Origin: Sinohyriopsis cumingii
Lineage: Eukaryota > Mollusca > Bivalvia > Unionida > Unionidae
Length of the DNA: 64,000 nucleotides
Direction of reading: 5' to 3'
Assembly (NCBI GenBank): GCA_028554795.2
Contig: CM068842.1
Coordinates: forward strand, 26,694,590-26,758,589
How positions within the stretch are numbered: the first letter of the stretch is position 1; every line of letters starts with the position of its first letter. Both the position numbers and the translations under genes were made by a program. Shown one piece after another: positions 54,950-64,000 of the stretch. The notes under the pieces are model-generated. The model was not told the DNA's origin and searched no databases. It saw only the letters and a program-made list of their open reading frames with translations.

Positions 54950-55640
54950 TAGGTCTGGATCTCCTATCTTTTAATGTATATCTCCCATGTCAGGATATTC
55001 TATCTTTTAATGTAGGTCTCCCAATGTATCTGGATATTCTATCTTTTAATGTAAGTCACCCAATGTGTCTGGATATTCTATCTTTTAATGTAGGTCTTCC
55101 TATGGGTATCGATATTTATCTTTTAATGTAGGTCTCCCAATGTCTGGATCTTCTATCTTTTAATGTAGGTCACCCAATGTGTCTGGATATTCTTTTAATG
55201 TAGGTCTTCCTATGGGTTTATATATTCTGTTTAAATGTAGGTCTCCCTGCGGGTCTGGATATTCTATCTTTTAATGTAGGTATCCTATGGGTCTGGATAT
55301 TAATTTTTTAATGAAGGTTCTCCCAATGTCTGGATCTTCTGTCTTTTAATGTAGGTCTCCCAATGTCTGGATCTTCTGTCTTTTAATGTAGGTCTCCCAA
55401 TTTGTCTGGATCTTCTATCTTTTAATGTAGGTCTTCCTACTGGTCTGGACAGTCATCCTTTAATGTAGGTCTCCCAATGTCAGGATATTCTATCTTTTAA
55501 TGTAGGTCTCCCAATGTGTCTGGATCGTCTATCTTTTAATGTAGGTCTCCTATGGGTCTGGATATTCATCTTTTACAGTAGGTCTCCCATGGGTATGGTT
55601 ATTCATCTTTTAATGTAGGTCTTCCTATGGGTCTCCTCAT
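54950..55640. repeat. About 40-bp minisatellite array, about 17 copies
   Basis: Unit GTCTGGATATTCTATCTTTT then AATGTAGGTCTCCCAATGT, with indels. Confidence 0.9.
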
Positions 55641-55675
55641 ATTCTTCAAATTTGGAAGACATCAAATTTAACTCA

Positions 55676-56280
55676 TTAACCCCTGGCGCCGAGTTTACAC
55701 ATGTGGAGGTAGTAGCCTACTGCCAAGCTCTGTAGCATTAAGGTCATGTACGATACACTAAAGTGGGTGGTATTAAAGAAAGTAGACAGATGTAGCTCAA
55801 CAATGATATCAAATAATCTGGATGTTCTAGTTGCACTAATACAGAGGGAAAAACCTAATTTTTGGACCCAATTTATTTCTACCCAAAATTTTCCCAAGGT
55901 CGGAATCCAATTCCGTGTCGGGATTTTAGACATTTGGGCCTCCGATCTAAGGCAGACTGGTCTAAACTGCACACAAACTGGTGAACCTTTGCAAAAAGTA
56001 GGATATAATGGGCATTTGGAAAAAAGAGAGATCTCGATACGCAAATGATGGCTCCTTTAAGAAAAAAATGAAAACAAAACAAAGAACTCCAACTTTTACC
56101 ATTCTGCTAATGCGCGAGCAAAACAGCCAATGAAAAATGATGTTTCTAACACAACTAGGCATTAGGTTAACGGGAAATCTCTTGGAAGTTGATGTATTAG
56201 GATGTATTAAGAAATAGCCCCCCAAAATGTGTTTCCTACTTGTATTTGAGGCGAAAACGACAAAAATCTCCAGGGGTTAA
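55676..56280. mobile_element. TTAA-flanked MITE (piggyBac-type), about 605 bp
   Basis: The left end TTAACCCCTGG (55676) and right end CCAGGGGTTAA (to 56280) are perfect 11-bp inverted repeats that include TTAA on each side, the target of piggyBac transposases. The interior has no transposase. Confidence 0.65.
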
Positions 56281-58795
56281 CGAGTTAAAAGTGACAAAGA
56301 AAAAATACTATATACCCCAGTAGTACTTATGCGCTATTAGTGCTAAGAAAAATCTTGTCTGCTTTGACAGTTTAACCATATTAGCTTCTGTCATCAGCAC
56401 CATACTATAATCTTTTTTATCTGTACTTGACAGGGTTCTCCATATAATTTTTAAAGCTGGGGTCCAGGACTCCTTCCTTGAAAAAAGGTGGGGTTCCCAA
56501 CCCATAAAATAGGAGTCACAATAATCTGATCTTTTTTATTTGCTTGCAGTGATTCTGAGAATTATGCACATATTGTTCTATCACAAATATATGTCATCAG
56601 ATTGCTAATTCTCAATCATTGTGAAATATTTAGTACAAATACAAATAAATGAGAAGCTAAAGCAATTGAGAACAGCAATATTACAATTATAACAACTGCC
56701 AGGACTCTCAGGTCTTAAATATGTAACAAAAAATGGCTTTTAGTAAACTCAACAAATATTTTATTTCTCTAAGTTAAAAGGTGAACATGTAAGAGACACA
56801 GTATTGTGAATTAAATCCCAAATAATCATAAATATCCTATCACAAAAGTATAAAATATTCAGAATGAATTTTAATTCTTGAATGTATTATGTACCAAGAG
56901 TCTTTAATGTCCTGGTGTACCATTATGGCAATCCAGAATGTCTTTGAGTTTTCAATAATCCCAAAGCAGTGTTTTACTCAAACACAGTCAGTGAGCACCT
57001 TGTAATTTCAAAAATAATTCCTCTCAAATTACAACTGAACACAAACAAAAACTCTGATCATAGATTCCCAATGACTGTAATTAAAACAGGAATGAATGAT
57101 TGTTTACCAAGTCTTATACATACTAATTTCCACTGACCTGTGATGCAATATTGTTTTCTACAGACTAACCACCAACACATAAACAACGTCCAGTCTTGAA
57201 CTCAAATTCAAGCAAACATATTGTTTACTTGTAACAGTCATAACAAAAATCCAGGTAGGTACAATCCTCAATGATGGAAAAAATTAAGCACACAATATAG
57301 ATACACATAACATAAAGACTTTACCTTGCTATTCTTTAATTTCGATTACAGCTATAGCTGAAATCATAGAGGTCATGTAGTCATTCAACATTATTGCAGT
57401 AATTGGTTTACAATTTGATTCTACATACTTTCAAATGGCAAGTACTCATGTTATTTAGATTCTCACACATCCATATTAATTTGGAACATGCACCGAGAAG
57501 TATATAGGGAAAAATCAATGGTAAAGTACGTGGACATTTTTGGACAAGATTGAATCCTGAATGTTGCATTTTCACAATGAAAGTTATGTAATAAACAAAT
57601 TCACACTATCCCATATAGTGACAACTGGATCTTATGTGCTCTTTTCTTGACCCATTTTTGTACCTGCCCACCAGTATAAATGTGCATAGCAATGGATAAT
57701 TTTTGTCGAGATATTTCTCGATGACAGTTAAGGTGCAGATCATTTGATAGTAGTAATCAGGATTGAATAGACTTTGGTTTAACAAAAATAGTATTCAAAT
57801 TTAAAACAATTTATATTTAACTGAAGATGAGTAAATGTGCATACATGACCTGTCTGACTTTGACTACAGAAGGAATCAATGAAGAGATTAAGATTCTTTT
57901 CTATATTAATTTATTTAATTAATTTAATTCCATTCAAAATAAATAAATTTGCCACAGCAATCAAAGAAGAAACAAATGACCACATTCAATTCACCATGCA
58001 GTTTGTCTATACCTTACAGATACCCCCATCAATACAATGCAATTAAAGGGGAAAGTTCCAAGTCAAAAAGGAGCCACAATGCCATAAAATCTGTCTAAAA
58101 AACATCAAAAAATCAAACTTAACCTACATGTTATTAACATAAACCTCATAGCAAACTTACTTTTGATAATCATAAATGAAGTCCATAAAAAATTACTGAG
58201 TGCAAATCAAACATTTCTTCGGTCTTCTACATGTAAAGCCTCATAACTAAAATTTGAATGCAATCCAAAAGCTCTTAAGCAGAAATAAAAACAAATTGCC
58301 AGGTTTTAAGTCAAATAGGAACCATGACTCTATTAAATTTTGATAAATGTGGTAAAAACTTAACTTGAATTAGGTGATATATAAAGCCTGTTACCAAATT
58401 TCATTTCAGTATACAAATGCAAAATTGAAGAGAAAGCCAAAAATCGTACCAGGGGCCATAATTCCATCAAATTTGTCAAAAACCTTTAACTAGGTCTTCT
58501 TAAATATAAAGCCTTATATCAAATGAAAATTTAGTTCATTATGTCCTTCAAAAGTTACTGAGTAGCAAAAAATTTTGTGACAAGCACAACAGGACAGAAT
58601 AGGATGGTAAAGGATGCAAATGACAGACATGTGTGACATTGTATGTCCCTCCATGGATTTGGTAAAGCATTGAAAAGTCATTGAATAGTTCAACTGTAGA
58701 TTTTGATGTGCTTAGATCCTACCAGGTTTGAGATTCGATTTACTTCCTTATAATTTTTTCTCAAGTATGCTGTACACCCAATTGTATGCAAGCAA
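56281..58795. other. Intronic AT-rich sequence with diverged repeats
   Basis: About 57900-58570 contains diverged repeats of the type 'AAGTCAAAAAGGAGCCACAA...CCATAAAATCTGTC'. No gene recognised elsewhere. Confidence 0.5.
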
Positions 58796-58799
58796 AAGC

Positions 58800-60385
58800 T
58801 CAGATATGCTGTCATATTAATATAACCCATGATATGTTGTCATGTTAACATAACCCAAGATATGCTGTCATATTAATATAATGCTGATATGTTGTCATAA
58901 CCCCTGATATGCTGCCATATTAATATAATGCTGATATGTTGTCATGTTAACATAACCCCTGATATGATGTCGTATTAATATAATGCTGATATGTTTTCAT
59001 AACTCCTGATATGCTGTCATATTAATATAATGCTGATATGTTATCATGTTAACATAACCCCTGATATGCTGTCGTATTAATATAATGATATGTTCTCATG
59101 TTAACATAACCCTTGATATGCTGTCATATTAATATAATGCTGATATGTTGTCATGTTAACATAACCCCTGATATGCTGTCATATTAATATAATGCTGATA
59201 TGTTTTCATAACCCGTGATATGCTGTCATATTAATATAACCCCTGATATGTTGTCATGTTAACATAACCCCTGATATGCTGTCATATTAATATAACACTG
59301 ATATGTTGTCATGTTAATATAACCCCTGATATGTTGTCATATTAATATAATGCTGATATGTTGTCATGTTAACAATACCCCTGATATGCTGTCATATTAA
59401 TATAACCCCTGATATACTGTCATGTTAACATAACCCGATATGCTGTCATATTAATATAATGCTGATATGTTGTCATGTTAACATAACCCGTGATATGCTG
59501 TCATATTAATTTAACCCCTGATATATCATCATGTTAATATAACCCCTGATATGCTGTCATATTAATATAACCCCTGATATGCTGTCATGTTAACATAACC
59601 CCTGATATGCTGTCATATTAATATAACACTGATATGTTGTCATGTTAACATAACCCCCGATATGCTGTCATATTAATATAATGCTGATATGTTGTCATGT
59701 TAACATAACCCCTGATATGCTGTCATATTAATATAATGCTGATATGTTGTCATGTTAACATAACCCCTGATATGCTGTCATATTAATATAATGCTGATAT
59801 GTTGTCATGTTAACATAAACCAAGACATGATGCTATATTTGGATAAACTAGCTAACATATTAAAATAAACCCAGATGTGTTGTCAAATTTACATAAACCC
59901 AGACATGCTGTCATACCTACATAAACCCAGACAAGTTGTCATACTTGCATAAACCCAGATATGACGTCATACTTACATAAACCCACACATGCTGTCAAAC
60001 CTACATAAACCCACACATACTGTCATACATAAACCCACACATGCTGTCATATTAATATAAATCCATATGTGTAGTCACATTAACATAAACCCAGAGATGA
60101 TGTCACGTTTACATAAATCCAGATATGCTGTTGTATTTACAGAAATCCAGATAGGCTGTTGTATTTACAGATACCTAGATATGCTGTTGTCTTTACATAA
60201 AACCAGATACACTGTTGTTACAGGATAAACCTGGATTTGCAGTCAAATAAAGCCATATATGCTGTCATATTAACATAAAACCAGACATGTTCTCATGTTA
60301 CCATAATGTACATATGCTGCTGTATGCACATAAAACCAGATATGATGTTGCATTGACATAAATCCATACAGTATATGCCCTACTA
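58800..60385. repeat. 27/28-bp alternating minisatellite array
   Basis: Two alternating units: CCCCTGATATGCTGTCATAT plus TAATATAA, and TGCTGATATGTTGTCATGTT plus AACATAA. They form dimers of about 55 bp up to about 59820. Beyond that the units become diverged (ACATAAACCCAGACATGCTG) to about 60370. Confidence 0.93.
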
Positions 60386-60389
60386 TAAT

Positions 60390-60436
<47 letters not shown>

Positions 60437-61835
60437 TAATAATAATAACATTATTAATAATAATGAGGACTTTGTATAGCGCCTAATCTTTAGAAGCTCT
60501 AAGTGCTTTACAACATTAGACAACACCTATAAGATAAAAAAATTTAAAAACGACATATAATAATATTATTAAAAAAACACACACCATGAAATTAGAAAAA
60601 ACAATAAAATAAAAAAATTAAAATAAAAAAAATAAAATTAAAAAAAAATGCTGAGAATATTTCAGGTAGGAAACATTATTAGATCTTTAAATTTGTTCTT
60701 GCAGTCGAAATAATTGAGTTTTGAGAGCCCTCTTGAATGTAATCATTGTGTCTTTGTGTCTAAGTTCAGTGGGCAATTCATTCCACGTTGCTGGGCCTTG
60801 GTATGCAAAAGAACACTGTCCATATGACTTTGTTTTCATAGTGGGAATAATGAGTATACAATTGTCAGAAGAGGAGCGTAAGTATCTTGCTGGTGTGTAC
60901 ACATGGGTGAGATCGGATAGGTATACTGGACTAGAGTCCGACAGTGAAACGTAGCACAGAGAACAAATTTTGTGTTTGATTCTGGATCGAATGGATAGCC
61001 AGTGTAGGGTACAGAGCAGCGGGGAGGTGTGTTCTGATCGTAGTACTCTAAGTATGATCCGAGCAGCTGCGTTTTGAACTTTCTGAAGTTTCTGGAACAG
61101 ATATTGAGATGAACCAGACAGAATTGAGTTACAATAGTCCAGTCTTGAAAGTACTAATGAACACACAAGTGTTTTAGTGGCATCAACTGAAAGATATTTG
61201 CAAATTGAGCTGATGCATCTCAGCTCAAGATATGCAGCCTTGCATATGTTCATGACATGTTGGTGCAATGTGAGAGTACTGTCCAGAGTAACACCTAGGT
61301 TTCGTACTGATTGTGTGAATTTAATGTTGGCATTGCTGATATTTATTGTTTGAGGTAAAGGATATGAATGAGAAAGTCTTTGTGTTGTGATCAGAATGGC
61401 CTCAGTTTTATCATCATTCATCTGCAGCTTGTTACATGTCATCCATGATTTCAGATCATGATGGTATCATCAATTTTAATTGGGTGGTTAGATTTGTACC
61501 TTTGGGTGTCATCAGCATACAACTGGTGAGACGCTGGATGATGATCTATGACACTTGAGAGTTGCTGAGTGTACAGAATGAAGAGAACAGGTCCAAGAAC
61601 AGACCCCTGTGGAACACCACAACATAGATCAACTGAGCTGGAATGTATTCCATTTGCAGATACAATTTGTGTCCTGTTGACCAAGTAGGATTTGAACCAC
61701 AGTAAGGCTGTATCATGAATGCCAAATACATGCTGGAGACGGTGAAGTAATATATCATGGTCTATTGTGTCAAATGCTGCAGACAAATCAAGGAGGGTGA
61801 GGACTGAAATAATCACATCAAACAAGATAACCTGT
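60386..61835 (-). pseudogene. CR1/L2-like non-LTR retroelement, 5'-truncated
   Basis: Minus-strand reverse transcriptase. 61451-61806 holds LLDLSAAFDTIDHDILLHRL, GVPQGSVLGPVLF and the catalytic LYADDTQ. 60687-61442 holds NKLQMNDDKTEAIL, NLGVTLDSTLTLHQHV, LDYCNSILSG and the C-terminal WNELPTELR. About 20-30 residues are missing or frameshifted between the two parts. The 3' untranslated part ends in an (AAT)n tail (60390-60440). Both sides are bordered by related minisatellite sequence, so it landed in an array. Confidence 0.9.
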
Positions 61836-62090
61836 CCCATTAAATATAAACCCATGTATACAAACCCTTATACATGTATCTGCCAACTTATGTGATTTCA
61901 ACTAATGCAAATTTTGCATTTTCATATGAAATTTTTATACAATTTTTTTAACATTGAAGACTAAATAGTAAATAATTTTGTCTAAAACAAACACTTTGGG
62001 ATTTATAAATGGCTAAAATGAATGGTATTAATGTTAACTGAATTAAGCATATTTCAATGAAAATGAAAGGCAGTGAAACCAAAAATGCAG
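61836..62090. other. Short spacer between retroelement and array
   Basis: Starts with ATTAAATATAAACCCATGTA, close to the 29-bp array unit that resumes at 62090; the remaining sequence is AT-rich. Confidence 0.5.
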
Positions 62091-62700
62091 TATATTCTGT
62101 CACGTTAAACATAAATCCATATATTCTGTCATGTTAAACATAAATCCATGTATTCTGTCATGTTAAACATAAATCCATGTATTCTGTCACTTTAAACATA
62201 AATCCATGTATTCTCTCATGTTAAACATAAATCCATGTATTCTGTCACTTTAAACATAAATCCATGTATTCTGTCATGTTAAACATAAATCCATGTATTC
62301 TGTCACATTAAACATAAATCCATATATTCTGTCATGTTAAACATAAATCCATGTATTCTGTCACTTTAATCATCAATCCATATATTCTGTCATGTTAAAC
62401 ATAAATCCATGTATTCTGTCATGTTAAACATAAATCCATGTATTCTGTCACTTTAAACATAAATCCATGTATTCTCTCATGTTAAACATAAATCCATGTA
62501 TTCTGTCACTTTAAACATAAATCCATGTATTCTGTCATGTTAAACATAAATCCATGTATTCTGTCATGTTAAACATAAATCCATATATTCTTTCATGTTA
62601 AACATAAATCCATGTATTCTGTCACTTTAAACATAAACCCATGTATTCTGTCATTTAAACATAAACCCATGTATTCTGTCACATTAAACATATCTCTAAA
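62090..62700. repeat. 29-bp minisatellite array, about 21 copies
   Basis: Unit TATTCTGTCATGTTAAACAT then AAATCCATG. Variants with CACTTTAAACAT. Similar to the diverged part of the 58.8-60.4 kb array. Confidence 0.95.
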
Positions 62701-63557
62701 TAGGCAGTTGTATTCACATAAATCCAGATATGCTGACATATTCAGTGTTTTATCTATCCATGCGTCATTCGTCCAATACGCAGACTTTTCTGATATGACA
62801 CACAAAAATGGTTGCTGATAAGTAAATTGATGCACCCCAATGTTATGTTTTACTCATTCACAAAAAACAAAGGTTTGGTCTAAAACTCATTGAAGGTAGG
62901 TAAATTGATGCACCCCAATATTATGTTTTGCTGATTAAAACAAAATAAAGGTTTGGTCTAACTACTGTAATGACTAGGTTATAACTCTCCGAAATGGAAA
63001 ACATGCGCACATCAGTTTCTTACGCTAATGTTATCATAACACATAGTTAAAACTGAGTGTGGAGCCTGGAGCTGACCTTATGTGACCTGTAAATGTCACA
63101 TCATTTGTAGCAACAGGATGTTAGAACCATACCCAAGAAAGAGGCAGAAAATAAACGTGATTTTAAAGTGATTCTCATGAGAAACTATTATTTTATGCAC
63201 ACCTTTCTCATGCATGAAGCAACAATTTCTATTTGCTCAATTTATGCCTTGAGTTGTTCCAATATACTGTCAGCATTCGATTGAAAATGGCGACCAAGGC
63301 AAAAGAGTTAAAATAGATCCAAAACAAACGAAATTATCTTTTGGACCGCATTTATGACTGACCAACGATAATAGTATTGTTATCAAACCGGTGGAGCGTT
63401 CTTCATCCAATGATGAGCTACAGTTTACACTTAAGATAAAATGTAATTTGTGCAGCAATGGTTGAAACACAGCTGGCTATGTTTTCAAATAGAAGTCGAG
63501 TGAATAATGTGACAGTTAAGACACCTTTATATTTTGCCAAATATGTACAGAGACTAA
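62701..63557. other. Sequence without recognised features
   Basis: A 50-bp phrase ('AAATTGATGCACCCCAATGT') is duplicated at 62824 and 62901. No gene recognised. Confidence 0.5.
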
Positions 63558-63822
63558 AGGGGCCCCGAGTGGCCGAGTGGTCTAAAGCGCTCACCGTTCC
63601 GGATCACTGCCATCTCACCTCTGTCTGCGTGTGTTCGAGTCCAAGGCTCGGCTAGCGTGGGTACGTGGGAAAGCCTGCCAGTAGCTTCTCATGTGTCGGT
63701 GGTTCTTCCCTGGGTTTTCCAGGGTTCTTCCTCCACCAGTTATACTGGCCACCATGTATAGCCTATCTTGTGCTGAAAAATGGCGTTAAACCCTAGAACA
63801 ACAACAACAACAACAACAACAG
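63558..63822 (+). repeat. tRNA-derived SINE, best-preserved copy
   Basis: Head GGGGCCCCGAGTGGCCGAGT with A box, and B box GTGTTCGAGTCC at about 63631. Body ends GAAAAATGGCGTTAAACCCT and the tail is (AAC)n at 63798-63822. Class II tRNA (Leu/Ser-like) head. The type copy for the other SINEs in the window. Confidence 0.92.
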
Positions 63823-64000
63823 AGACTAAAAATAAACAGCATGACCAAATGTGCAAAAAACAATAACTCTCAGAACAGTACACTGGCAAGGCATACAGGG
63901 TTGCCAGAACACAAACTGCTGACTGAAGGTCCACAACACCAGGCAGATTTAAATGCAGGGTTATAAAAACATTCTTCCAAACAAGACATAACAGTGAAAG

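Noticed and set aside
55962-56225. 87-codon frame inside the TTAA element
   Set aside because: No transposase motif and low-complexity composition.
63558-63640. Possible tRNA gene
   Set aside because: A and B boxes are present, but the sequence continues into a SINE body with an (AAC)n tail and has diverged copies across the window.

Overview
The window is animal nuclear DNA, most likely from a marine invertebrate (perhaps a mollusc). It is AT-rich, intron-bearing, and full of tRNA-derived SINEs, DNA transposons, non-LTR and Penelope-like remnants and long tandem-repeat arrays. The host taxon is an inference; there is no rRNA or mitochondrial marker.

Host gene. Four exons on the minus strand (52512-52332, 42866-42792, 14436-14322, 1011-857) join in phase with good splice sites. 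Together they encode a run of a Rab-GAP TBC domain that matches the TBC1D10 (EPI64) family. The 5' and 3' parts of the gene lie outside the window, so nearly everything else here sits in three of its introns (about 9.5, 27.9 and 13.3 kb).

Integrated virus. About 15.4 kb (16569-31970) inside the largest intron is a compact, gene-dense, CpG-rich Polinton/Maverick-like element with about 262-bp terminal inverted repeats that are nearly identical, so the insertion looks young. A minus-strand block (24257 to 16824) carries morphogenesis genes: two small conserved hypotheticals, a pVI/core-like protein, a candidate double-jelly-roll major capsid protein, a second pVI/pX-like protein, an adenain-like protease, a coiled-coil fibre with a frame break at its start, a membrane protein and a candidate penton/minor capsid protein. 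A noncoding hub of about 870 bp with repeats and stem-loops follows. The right half holds an HNH endonuclease, a zinc-binding protein, a large plus-strand protein that reads as family-B DNA polymerase + SF1 helicase + HNH nuclease, a DDE integrase, a phospholipase-A2-like protein, a small zinc-ribbon protein and the A32/FtsK-like packaging ATPase. The polymerase-helicase-nuclease fusion in place of the usual stand-alone protein-primed PolB is the most unusual feature. The virus itself is inserted in a decayed pogo/Tigger-like DNA transposon (15641-32807).

Repeats. Right of the virus are about 8 kb of almost continuous tandem arrays (88-bp satellite 33.88-39.08 kb, 30-bp array 39.64-40.93 kb, 54/51-bp array 41.1-42.25 kb). 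Others: 43-bp array (11.63-12.42 kb), about 137-bp array (53.3-54.1 kb), about 40-bp array (54.95-55.64 kb), a 27/28-bp array (58.8-60.4 kb) and a 29-bp array (62.09-62.7 kb); the last two look like one locus split by a 5'-truncated CR1/L2-like retroelement. Further mobile remnants: a DIRS-like element (about 3.9-7.5 kb), a Penelope-like element (44.93-46.63 kb) split by a TA-flanked MITE, two other pogo/Tigger remnants, a TTAA-flanked MITE and seven or eight SINE copies. Long open frames inside the arrays are treated as by-products of repeat lengths divisible by three.
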